Part shown: positions 1 to 5,744 of the stretch, piece after piece
Numbering within the stretch: position 1 is the stretch's first letter
Layout of the letters: each line of letters starts with the position of its first letter
Made by a program: the position numbers and the translations under genes
The notes under the pieces: model-generated
Told to the model about the DNA's origin: nothing
Database searches by the model: none
The model's input: only the letters and a program-made list of their open reading frames with translations
Assembly: GCA_007121975.1 (NCBI GenBank)
Contig: SKJO01000270.1
Span: 1 to 7,149, forward strand
Length of the DNA stretch: 7,149 nucleotides
Direction of reading: 5' to 3'
DNA from: Nitriliruptoraceae bacterium
GTDB lineage: Bacteria > Actinomycetota > Nitriliruptoria > Nitriliruptorales > Nitriliruptoraceae

Positions 1-1077
1 GGGCTCCGGCTCAGGCTCTGCGGCGCGCTCACCGACCGGCGCCACGGCGCGGACCACCTCGATGAAGTCACCGGGCTGCGCACACGCGTCGAGGTTGGCT
101 TCGTCGCTGCCGCTCATGCCCCAGATCCCGGGAACGTCATCGGGCACCGGGATGCCCGCAGAGAGCTCGATCACCCGATCGGGGTCGGCGTCGGCGGGCA
201 GGGAGCGCAGCCAGCGCAGCCGTGGACGCTCGGTGGCCTGGTTGTCGGCAACGAAGATGCGGCCGTCGACCACGCCCATGCCCCAGGCCTCGATCGGGGC
301 AGCCGAGAGGTGGCCGAGGTCGGCGACGGTGCCGGTCCAGTCGTATCGCCGCGCGTCGTCGTCGACCTGCATATCGAGCCGTACGAGCTTGTCGCGACCC
401 CCGGCCACCGCCTCCCAGGCCAGATAGGCGCTGCCGCCGAGGAAGAACAGGTCACCCGCGCTGGTCCCGGCGGGGATCCCGGCCTCCCGCAGGCCGTCGG
501 CCACGACCTCGGCGAGGATCCGCCCGTCCGCGCCGGCGGTCGGCAGGTAGCGGTAGAGGGTGTCGCCGTCCCGGCTGACCGCGTAGCCGTAGCCGTAGCG
601 GTCGAAGGCGAGCATGTTGGGGTTGAGCGCATCGGGATCCACGCCCGGGGCCACCACGGTTCCCACCAGCTCGGTGCGACCCTCGCGGTCCACCGCGACG
701 AGCTCACGATTCCGGGTGATCAGGTAGACGTCACCCTGCGGGTCGATGCCGACATCGTAGAGTTCCGCACCCGGCCATCGGTCGATCACGACCTCGAAGG
801 CCTCCGTGTCGAGGTCGTAGACGAGCACCTGCCGGGCGCTGTGCAGCCACAGGACCGGGTCGACGTCACAGTCCGGGTCGTCGGCGAGCACCCCCTGCAG
901 GGGGAGCACCCCGGCGCCGAGCAGCAGCACGAGCAACGCCGCCCACAGCCGGCGAGGCCTGGCCCACGCCCGGCCCTGCGACCGGCCGGCGGGACCACGG
1001 GCGCCACCACCCGTTCCCGGGGCGTGACGTGCCGTCCACATCGGCGACGAACCAGGTGTGGGGTCGGAACCGCTCAT
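1..1077 (-). CDS. Secreted or membrane-anchored protein of unknown function, propeller-like repeats (partial, C-terminus outside window)
   Basis: The frame is open from an ATG at 1077 to the left edge, giving 359 residues with no stop. The start is supported by GGAGG seven bases upstream. Residues 1-43 are a long hydrophilic, Gly/Arg-rich N-region ending in PRR. Residues 44-63 are hydrophobic (LWAALLVLLLGAGVLPLQGV), followed by VLA before DD, a plausible signal peptidase I site after residue 65. The mature part has recurring short beta-strand and turn units such as YDVGIDPQGDVYLI, VAVDREGR, AFDRYGYGYAV, DGDTLYRY and GVVDGRIFVADN. These resemble blades of a beta-propeller or YVTN/DUF6923-like fold, but I cannot assign a family. 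Two cysteines (about 70 and 332) could form a disulfide. The visible end is rich in Glu-Pro (EPEPEP), suggesting a linker before a missing C-terminal anchor or domain. No catalytic motif is visible. The signal sequence is seen; the propeller fold is inferred. Confidence 0.8.
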   Translation of the reverse strand, partial: MSGSDPTPGSSPMWTARHAPGTGGGARGPAGRSQGRAWARPRRLWAALLVLLLGAGVLPLQGVLADDPDCDVDPVLWLHSARQVLVYDLDTEAFEVVIDRWPGAELYDVGIDPQGDVYLITRNRELVAVDREGRTELVGTVVAPGVDPDALNPNMLAFDRYGYGYAVSRDGDTLYRYLPTAGADGRILAEVVADGLREAGIPAGTSAGDLFFLGGSAYLAWEAVAGGRDKLVRLDMQVDDDARRYDWTGTVADLGHLSAAPIEAWGMGVVDGRIFVADNQATERPRLRWLRSLPADADPDRVIELSAGIPVPDDVPGIWGMSGSDEANLDACAQPGDFIEVVRAVAPVGERAAEPEPEP

Positions 1078-1084
1078 CGTCGTG

Positions 1085-1089
1085 CCTCC
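1085..1089 (-). promoter_or_regulatory. Ribosome binding site of the secreted protein gene
   Basis: GGAGG on the minus strand lies seven bases before the ATG at 1077. It decides that start over the in-frame ATG at 1041 (residue 13). A small hairpin (arms 1108-1113 and 1123-1128, CCCATC/GATGGG) sits 18 bases further upstream; whether it matters is unknown. Confidence 0.7.
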
Positions 1090-1272
1090 AGCGCACCGTC
1101 CGGAGCCCCCATCAGCACCGGCGATGGGTGCAGCCCCTCGCCGTCGAGCCTAGTTGGCCAACGCCGAGGCGGCCGAGGTCGCAGGGCCGCGGCGCGCAGC
1201 ATCGCACGCAGCGCGCCCGCCGGACTGACCCTCAGCATCGACCCCGCCACCAAGCGTGGCAGCAGTGCCGGT

Positions 1273-2310
1273 TCAGGCGGTGCCGAACGTCTCGAGGATC
1301 GCCCACATGTTCTCGGCCATCCGCGACATCGGCACCTTGTACCAGGCCCCACCCAGGATCAGATGGTCGACGTGCCGCTCGATCTCGGGCAGGCGGTCGC
1401 GCACCTCGTCGGGCGTACCTGCGATCGCGTAACGCTCCACCGCCTCGTCGGGCACGGCTGCGACCAGCGCATCGAGATCCTGTCCGGTGCGCTTCCACAC
1501 GTCGCGCAGTTGTCCGGTCAACTCCTCGTCGCCGTAGGAGGCGAACACGCCCTGGTAGTTGGGAGTCGTGCCGTAGAAGGCGATCTGCTGCTTGGCCTCA
1601 CGCACCGCGACCTCGCGGTCGTCGGCAACGCACAGGATCACCCCCTGGTTGAGGGTGAAGTCGTCGCGGGAACGTCCCGAGGCCGCCAGCGACTCCTCCA
1701 CGCGCGGCAGCACGTCGTCGGTGAGGTAGCGCTCGGAGGTGAAGGGGTGACCGAGCAGGCCATCGGCATGTGCGGCCGCCGCCTGGGTCATCAGGGGGCC
1801 CACCGCCGCGACGTAGACGCGCGGCAGTTTGCGGTCGGTGGCCCGGCCCCGGCCGCCGAGCCCCGGACGCAGGACCCGGTACACCTCACCGTCGAAGGTC
1901 ACGTCCTCGCCGCGCTCCATACGCCACACGGTCTGCATGGCCTGCACGTACTCGGCCATGCGCTTGGCCGGCCGGTCGAACTGCGCCGAGAAGCGCTCCT
2001 CGATGACGCGCTTGACCTGACTGCCCAGTCCGGTGACGAAGCGATCCCCGCTGAGCTCGTTGAGGTCCCAGGCCTGCATCGCGGTGATCGTCGGCGAGCG
2101 CGGGAACGCCAGCGTGATGTTGGTCCCGACGTCGATGCGTTCGGTGGCCTGGATCGCGACCGAGGCCTGGATCATGGATTCCTGGGTGGTCTCGGCCACC
2201 CAGACTGCATCGAAGCCCTTGGCCTCCACCTGCCGGGCCAACTCGCCCAGGAAGGCGTAGGGGCCACCGATCGCCACGCCGTAACTCGCCACCGTGCACT
2301 CACTTCTCAT
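1273..2310 (-). CDS. LLM-class F420-dependent oxidoreductase (luciferase-like TIM barrel)
   Basis: This 345-residue protein belongs to the bacterial luciferase-like superfamily, single-domain TIM barrels that use coenzyme F420 or FMN for hydride transfer. The N-terminus reads YGVAIGGPYAFLGELARQVE then GFDAVWVAETT. It is followed by RIDVGTNITLAFPRSP (about 58-73), the family-typical WDLNELSGDRFVTGLGSQVK (81-100), ERFSAQFDRPAKRMAEYV (105-122), and PRVYVAAVGPLMTQ then ADGLLGHPF (163-190). The pattern SQVK, HPFTSERYL and QIAFYGTTPNY recalls the MSMEG_2256-type subgroup (TIGR03617) of predicted F420 enzymes. That assignment is from memory of the family. The substrate is unknown. The start is uncertain: ATG at 2310 lacks a good Shine-Dalgarno, GTG at 2346 lies further upstream, and GTG at 2292 (339 residues) begins nearer the conserved block with a weak AAGTGAG before it. 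It begins 49 bases after glmM on the same strand, so it may be co-transcribed, without an obvious functional link. Confidence 0.88.
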   Translation of the reverse strand: MRSECTVASYGVAIGGPYAFLGELARQVEAKGFDAVWVAETTQESMIQASVAIQATERIDVGTNITLAFPRSPTITAMQAWDLNELSGDRFVTGLGSQVKRVIEERFSAQFDRPAKRMAEYVQAMQTVWRMERGEDVTFDGEVYRVLRPGLGGRGRATDRKLPRVYVAAVGPLMTQAAAAHADGLLGHPFTSERYLTDDVLPRVEESLAASGRSRDDFTLNQGVILCVADDREVAVREAKQQIAFYGTTPNYQGVFASYGDEELTGQLRDVWKRTGQDLDALVAAVPDEAVERYAIAGTPDEVRDRLPEIERHVDHLILGGAWYKVPMSRMAENMWAILETFGTA

Positions 2311-2321
2311 CGGTTGGCCGG

Positions 2322-2344
2322 GCACGCTAGCGCGCCGGGCGTGC
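2322..2344 (-). terminator. Weak GC hairpin between glmM and the LLM gene
   Basis: Arms GCACGC and GCGTGC (six base pairs) flank an 11-base loop just after the glmM stop. There is no T-run, so it is at best a U-less attenuator. Random pairing at this GC content is a real alternative. Confidence 0.2.
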
Positions 2345-2359
2345 ACGACACGAGCCAGC

Positions 2360-3700
2360 TCAGATCGTGAGGTGCCCGCGGACGGCGTCGGCGACCCGGT
2401 CCACGGCCAGCTGCGCGTCGGCCTGGGTCTCGGCCTCGGCCATCACGCGGATCAGCGGCTCGGTGCCCGAGGGCCGCAGCAGCAGCCGCCCCCCCGCACC
2501 GAGCCGTGCCTCCTCGGCGGCCACGACCTCCCACACCGCTTCGGCGCCGGGCAGCCCGGCCCGATCGACACCCGCCACGTTGACCAGCACCTGCGGCAGT
2601 CGCGACATCACCGTCGAGAGCTCGTCGAGGCTCGCACCGGTGACCCGCATCGTGGCCAGCAGGTGCACCGCGGTCAGGACCCCGTCCCCGGTGGTGGTGT
2701 GGTCGAGGTCGATGAGGTGGCCCGACTGCTCGCCACCGAGGTTCAGCCCCCGCTCACGCATCGCCTCGAGCACATAGCGGTCACCGACCGGGGTCTGCAC
2801 CACCTCGATGCCCAGCGCGTCCATCGCCCGCCGGAACCCGAGGTTGGTCATCACGGTGGTGGCGACCGCCCCGCCCCGCAGCGTGCCGTGCAGGTGCTGC
2901 TGCCGGGCGAGGATGGCCAGGATCACGTCCCCGTCGACCTCGGCGCCCCCGCCGGTGGCCGCGATCAGCCGGTCAGCGTCGCCATCATGGCTGATGCCCA
3001 CGTCCGCGCTGTTGGCGAGCACCGCCTCACGGACGGCCCCCGGGTGGGTCGACCCGCAGCGATCGTTGATGTTGGCGCCGTCGGGAGCACAGTGGATCGG
3101 GACCACCTCGGCACCGAGCTGACGGTAGACCTGCGGCGCCACCTGCGAGGCGGCCCCGTTGGCCCCGTCCACGACCACGCGCAGACCCGTCAGGTCGACG
3201 TCCACGCTGGCGGCGACGTGCTCGACATACCGGGCGAGCGCCGCCGGGTCGCTGTGGTGGCGGCCGATGGCCACCCCGGTGGGGCGCGCGGTGCGTGGCT
3301 GCTCGATCAGCGTCTCGAAGGCCGCCTCCTCGACGTCGGAGAGCTTGTAGCCGTCCGCGCCGAACACCTTGATGCCGTTGTCGCCCACCGGGTTGTGCGA
3401 GGCGCTGATGACCACGCCGGCCGCCGCCTCACCCTGGGTCGTGAGGTAGGCCACGGCGGGAGTGGGCAGGACCCCGATCGACACCGCGTCCCCGCCCGCG
3501 GAGGTGATCCCGGCGACCAGCGCCGCCTCGAGCATCTCGCCCGACCAACGCGGGTCGCGGCCGATGAGCACCGAGGGCCGCGGCTCACCGGCCTCCTGGA
3601 GCAGATCGACCAGACCCCGACCGATCGCCATCGCGAACTCGGGGGTGAGCAGGAGGTTGGCGGCCCCCCGCACGCCGTCGGTACCGAAGATGCGTCCCAT
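2360..3700 (-). CDS. glmM: Phosphoglucosamine mutase
   Basis: GlmM interconverts glucosamine-6-phosphate and glucosamine-1-phosphate in the cytoplasm, the step before GlmU makes UDP-GlcNAc for peptidoglycan. The protein has 446 residues, matching the family (about 445). All four hallmark sites of the alpha-D-phosphohexomutase superfamily are visible. The N-terminus is GRIFGTDGVRG. The phosphoserine loop is VVISASHNP with the catalytic Ser at about 101. The Mg-binding loop is HDGDADR (Asp 239, 241, 243). The sugar-binding loop is GGEQSGH (322-328) and the phosphate-binding loop is RPSGTEP (409-415). The Mg loop has DGDADR rather than DGDGDR; the metal-ligand Asp residues are all kept. The start is the ATG followed by Gly-Arg, with GGAAGG six bases upstream. 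It follows rpsI by 69 bases containing a strong hairpin, so its expression may be partly uncoupled from the ribosomal genes. Confidence 0.97.
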   Translation of the reverse strand: MGRIFGTDGVRGAANLLLTPEFAMAIGRGLVDLLQEAGEPRPSVLIGRDPRWSGEMLEAALVAGITSAGGDAVSIGVLPTPAVAYLTTQGEAAAGVVISASHNPVGDNGIKVFGADGYKLSDVEEAAFETLIEQPRTARPTGVAIGRHHSDPAALARYVEHVAASVDVDLTGLRVVVDGANGAASQVAPQVYRQLGAEVVPIHCAPDGANINDRCGSTHPGAVREAVLANSADVGISHDGDADRLIAATGGGAEVDGDVILAILARQQHLHGTLRGGAVATTVMTNLGFRRAMDALGIEVVQTPVGDRYVLEAMRERGLNLGGEQSGHLIDLDHTTTGDGVLTAVHLLATMRVTGASLDELSTVMSRLPQVLVNVAGVDRAGLPGAEAVWEVVAAEEARLGAGGRLLLRPSGTEPLIRVMAEAETQADAQLAVDRVADAVRGHLTI

Positions 3701-3706
3701 GGGAGG

Positions 3707-3712
3707 CCTTCC
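3707..3712 (-). promoter_or_regulatory. Ribosome binding site of glmM
   Basis: GGAAGG on the minus strand, six bases before the glmM ATG, fixes the start at 3700. It lies 15 bases downstream of the hairpin at 3728-3749. Confidence 0.6.
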
Positions 3713-3727
3713 GGGCCGGACGCGGCA

Positions 3728-3749
3728 GCGCCGCCCCGCGGGGCGGCGC
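3728..3749 (-). terminator. Perfect 22-base GC palindrome between rpsI and glmM
   Basis: The 22 bases are exactly self-complementary (11 + 11, every base G or C, central CG). As RNA this folds into a stem of about nine pairs with a four-base CGCG loop. It starts 20 bases after the rpsI stop. No U-run follows on the minus strand, so it is not a canonical intrinsic terminator. U-less hairpins have been proposed to terminate or attenuate in high-GC actinobacteria, and 3'-end protection of the rplM-rpsI mRNA is the other option. Confidence 0.5.
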
Positions 3750-3769
3750 CGGCAACGCGTGGGGAGTGA

Positions 3770-4156
3770 TCAGCGCTTGGAGAACTGCGGCGCGCGCCGC
3801 GCCTTCTTCAGCCCGTACTTCTTGCGCTCCACCTTCCGCGCGTCGCGGGTGAGCAGCCCGGCCGACTTCAGCGGGGGACGCCAGTCGGCGTCCCACTCCG
3901 CGAGCGCGCGCGCGATCGCCATGCGCAGGGCTCCGGCCTGGCCGGTGGTGCCACCGCCGTGGATCCGCGCGGTGACGTCCCACTGCCCGGCCTGCTCGAG
4001 GACCTCGAAGGGCTCGAGGACGTGCGCCCGCAGCTTCTCGGTGCGGAAGTAGTCCTCGAGGGGGCGGCCGTTGAGCGAGAACTGTCCCGAGCCGCGGGTC
4101 ACCCGGGCACGGGCGACCGCCGACTTGCGGCGACCGGTGAAGATGGTGGCGGACAT
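3770..4156 (-). CDS. rpsI: Small ribosomal subunit protein uS9
   Basis: S9 is a 30S head protein whose C-terminal tail reaches the P-site tRNA. The protein has 128 residues, close to the usual 130. Visible signatures are FTGRRKSAVARARV at the N-terminus, the HGGGTTGQAGALRMAIARAL core (about 66-85), and the conserved basic tail KKYGLKKARRAPQFSKR ending in the invariant Lys-Arg. The ATG at 4156 has AAGGA nine bases upstream. The frame is open much further upstream, but that stretch overlaps rplM and is a shadow. It sits 29 bases after rplM, the usual rplM-rpsI pair, and shares its promoter. Confidence 0.98.
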   Translation of the reverse strand: MSATIFTGRRKSAVARARVTRGSGQFSLNGRPLEDYFRTEKLRAHVLEPFEVLEQAGQWDVTARIHGGGTTGQAGALRMAIARALAEWDADWRPPLKSAGLLTRDARKVERKKYGLKKARRAPQFSKR

Positions 4157-4165
4157 GATCGCGGG

Positions 4166-4170
4166 TCCTT
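4166..4170 (-). promoter_or_regulatory. Ribosome binding site of rpsI
   Basis: AAGGA on the minus strand, nine bases before the rpsI ATG and inside the 29-base rplM-rpsI gap, supports the start at 4156. Confidence 0.55.
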
Positions 4171-4185
4171 GTCGTCGGGCAGCGG

Positions 4186-4620
4186 CTAGACGTGGTCGGG
4201 CAGGGGCGCCGGCTGCTGCGCGGCGTGGGGGTGGTCCGGACCCGCATACACCTTGAGCTTGCGGGCCATCGAGCGGCCGAGCTTGTTCTTGGGCAGCATG
4301 CCCGTGATCGCCGCCTCGACGATCCGGGTCGGGTCCTTCTCGAACTGCTGGGCGAAAGGCACCGAGCGCAACCCGCCGGGGTACCCCGAGTGCGCGTGGT
4401 ACTGCTTCTGCTCGGACTTGGCGCCGGTCACCACGATCTTGTCGGCGTTGACCACGATCACGTGGTCGCCGAGGTCGAGGTGGGGCGTGAACGTCGGCTT
4501 GTGCTTGCCGCGCAGCACGGAGGCCACGCGCGTGGCGAGCCGGCCGAGGGTCTGCCCGTCGGCGTCGACCACGTACCAGGCGCGGGTGATGTCCTTCGCG
4601 CTCGGGCTGTAGGTCCGCAT
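4186..4620 (-). CDS. rplM: Large ribosomal subunit protein uL13
   Basis: L13 is an early 50S assembly protein. The product is 144 residues, close to the usual 142-147. It begins MRTYSPSAKDITRAWYVVDA and has TLGRLAT (24-30), LRGKHKPTFTPHLDLGDHVI (36-55) and the L13 signature GMLPKNKLGRSMARKLKVYA (107-126), followed by GPDHPHAAQQP. The ATG at 4620 is chosen because it begins the family-typical N-terminus and has AAGGGA seven bases upstream. The same frame stays open to a GTG at 4818, which would add 66 residues of Pro/Gly/Arg-rich sequence foreign to L13. I treat that as untranslated leader. It is the first gene after the promoter at 4853-4882 and is followed by rpsI. In E. coli this operon is known to be repressed by its own L13. 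Confidence 0.97.
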   Translation of the reverse strand: MRTYSPSAKDITRAWYVVDADGQTLGRLATRVASVLRGKHKPTFTPHLDLGDHVIVVNADKIVVTGAKSEQKQYHAHSGYPGGLRSVPFAQQFEKDPTRIVEAAITGMLPKNKLGRSMARKLKVYAGPDHPHAAQQPAPLPDHV

Positions 4621-4627
4621 GATGATG

Positions 4628-4633
4628 TCCCTT
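4628..4633 (-). promoter_or_regulatory. Ribosome binding site of rplM
   Basis: AAGGGA on the minus strand, seven bases before the ATG at 4620, decides the rplM start against the longer in-frame GTG at 4818. Confidence 0.65.
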
Positions 4634-4690
4634 GGCCTGGTGTCTTGGCGGCCCCGTGTCGTGGTGCCTGCTGAACCGTGACGCGCTCGC

Positions 4691-4727
4691 GTCCCGGCGG
4701 GTCCCGGGGGTCCCGGGGGTCCCGATC
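4691..4727 (-). repeat. Four-copy short tandem repeat in the rplM leader
   Basis: On the plus strand the core GTCCCGG occurs at 4691, 4701 and 4710, with a diverged GTCCCGA at 4719, giving periods of 10, 9 and 9 bases. Two central units are identical (GTCCCGGGG). Each unit is rich in self-complementary CCCGGG and GGGTCCC, so it can form small alternative stems in RNA. Confidence 0.75.
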
Positions 4728-4746
4728 GCCTCGGTGACCCCGCACA

Positions 4747-4774
4747 CCGGCGCATGCGCCGGATGGGCATCCGG
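4747..4774 (-). promoter_or_regulatory. Two overlapping, mutually exclusive hairpins in the rplM leader
   Basis: On the minus strand the first hairpin pairs CCGGAT with ATCCGG around the loop GCCC (4774-4759). The second is a perfect 16-base palindrome, CCGGCGCATGCGCCGG (4762-4747). Four bases, the CCGG at 4762-4759, belong to both, so the RNA cannot form both fully at once. This is the layout of an attenuator or switch; function is inferred. Confidence 0.5.
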
Positions 4775-4852
4775 TCCGCGGGCTCGGGGTCAGGGCTGGC
4801 GGGCGGCGCCTCGGACACGGAACGCGCGGCCCACCGGGGACCGCGGACCCAC

Positions 4853-4882
4853 AGAGTATCGGGCGCCCGGCGGCCCGGTCAA
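4853..4882 (-). promoter_or_regulatory. SigA-type promoter of rplM-rpsI
   Basis: TTGACC (4882-4877) lies 18 bases from TACTCT (4858-4853), or 16 bases from the overlapping GATACT (4860-4855). The -35 matches five of six consensus bases and TACTCT fits TAnnnT. It is the only such pair I found in the intergenic DNA and begins 22 bases after the truA stop. The spacer carries a 10-base palindrome (CGGGCGCCCG, 4860-4869). Confidence 0.65.
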
Positions 4883-4904
4883 CCGAGGTGCGCCTCCGCG
4901 ACGG

Positions 4905-5744
4905 TCAGGTGGCCACCCAGCGTGGTGGGGCCCCCGGCCAGCGACGTCCGTAGGACACACGTTCCAGGGTCAGCCCGTGCGGCGGTGCGACGCGGGCGGC
5001 CCGCGAGCGATCCCGGCCCGCGAGCACCTCGCGCAACCAGTCGGGATCCCGCCGGCCACGTCCGACCTCGACCAGGCAGCCCAGGATCGAGCGCACCTGC
5101 TGGTGGCAGAAGGCCGGCCCGCGCAGCCGCACGTCGAGGCGTCCGGGGCCGGGACGGTGCAGCGCCACCTCGTCCAACCGACGCACCGTGCTGCGCCCGG
5201 GCGCCGCCCGGCACAGCGCCGCGAAATCGTGCTCCCCGAGCAGGTGGCGTGCCGCCGATCGCATCGCAGTCAGCGCCAGTGGCTCACCCACCACCCACTG
5301 CTCGCCGCGCCGTCGGGGATCGCAGGCCGCGAGGTCGTCGATCAGCCGGTAGCGGTACCCGCGGGCCACCGCCGAGAACCTCGCGTCGAACCCGCTGCCC
5401 ACCCGGGTGGCCTGCCACAGCGTGATCGAGGGATCGAGCAGCCGGGCGAGTCGGTCGCGCAGCGCGGCGAGATCGCGCCCGGCGAGCAGTGGCCCGGCCC
5501 GAGGAACGGTGGGATCGAGGTCGAGGTGCACGACCTGCGCGAGCGCGTGCACGCCACGGTCGGTCCGACCCGCGGCGGTGGTCACCGCCGGCTGGCCGAG
5601 CACCGCCGTGAGCGCAGCCTCGACCTCGCCCTGCACGGTGCGCTGCTCGGGCTGGCGGGCGAAGCCCGCGAAGCCGGCACCGTCATAGGCGAGGTCGAGC
5701 CGAACCCGCACGTGGCCCGGGTCAGGCGCGCGCGTCGTCCTCAT
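4905..5744 (-). CDS. truA: tRNA pseudouridine(38-40) synthase
   Basis: TruA converts uridines 38-40 in the anticodon stem-loop of tRNAs to pseudouridine. From the ATG at 5744 the protein is 279 residues, in the usual 245-290 range. It shows VRLDLAYDGAGFAGFARQP (14-32), then the catalytic motif GRTDRGVHA with Asp at about 62. Further on are FDARFSAVARGYRYRL (119-134), EHDFAALC (171-178), FCHQQVRSILGCLVEVGRG (212-230) and the C-terminal APPHGLTLERVSYG (253-266). The start is not certain. ATG 5744 overlaps rplQ by 23 bases without a clear Shine-Dalgarno. GTG 5711 (268 residues) begins right at the conserved VRVRLDLAYDG, 10 bases past the rplQ stop, also without one. Either way, translation is probably coupled to rplQ. 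The frame extends back into rplQ to 6119, but that part is a shadow. Confidence 0.95.
   Translation of the reverse strand: MRTTRAPDPGHVRVRLDLAYDGAGFAGFARQPEQRTVQGEVEAALTAVLGQPAVTTAAGRTDRGVHALAQVVHLDLDPTVPRAGPLLAGRDLAALRDRLARLLDPSITLWQATRVGSGFDARFSAVARGYRYRLIDDLAACDPRRRGEQWVVGEPLALTAMRSAARHLLGEHDFAALCRAAPGRSTVRRLDEVALHRPGPGRLDVRLRGPAFCHQQVRSILGCLVEVGRGRRDPDWLREVLAGRDRSRAARVAPPHGLTLERVSYGRRWPGAPPRWVAT

Larger units (their letters stand above)
4621..4846 (-). promoter_or_regulatory. Long structured 5' leader of rplM-rpsI
   Basis: The span runs from the inferred transcription start (about seven bases past the -10 box) to the rplM ATG, about 226 nt. In order of transcription it contains two hairpins sharing an arm (4774-4747), a GC tandem repeat (4727-4691), a hairpin with GACGCG/CGCGTC arms (4693-4680), and the rplM ribosome binding site (4633-4628). 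The structures are seen in the sequence. A regulatory role, for example autogenous control by L13, is inferred. I do not recognise a described ribosomal-protein leader family. Confidence 0.45.

Noticed and set aside
171..707. Minus-strand frame of 178 codons rich in Ser, Thr, Pro, Arg and Trp
   Set aside because: It overlaps the open secreted-protein frame, which has a signal sequence, a ribosome binding site and natural composition; this is its shifted shadow.
1147..1175. TAGGCT (1152-1147) as a -10 box for the secreted protein gene, next to palindrome GTTGGCCAAC (1153-1162)
   Set aside because: No -35-like sequence at the right spacing; the palindrome is short. I cannot support a promoter here.
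1074..1238. Possible 54-residue minus-strand ORF ending in an ATGA overlap with the secreted protein gene
   Set aside because: The four-base overlap is suggestive, but the product is Arg/Ala/Pro-rich intergenic-type sequence without a clear ribosome binding site or recognisable feature.
1246..1260. Five-pair hairpin GCCAC/GTGGC just after the LLM gene stop
   Set aside because: Too short and without a T-run; expected by chance at this base composition.
310..2370. Plus-strand open frame of 686 codons antisense to the secreted protein gene and the LLM gene
   Set aside because: It is low-complexity His/Arg/Gly-rich, has no domain, and is explained by GC-biased third positions of the genuine minus-strand genes.
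2294..3769. Plus-strand open frame of 491 codons antisense to glmM
   Set aside because: It lies opposite a complete, motif-verified glmM and has shadow-type composition.
4157..4747. Long upstream extension of rpsI
   Set aside because: It overlaps rplM in another frame; S9 starts at MSATIFTGRRKS with its own ribosome binding site.
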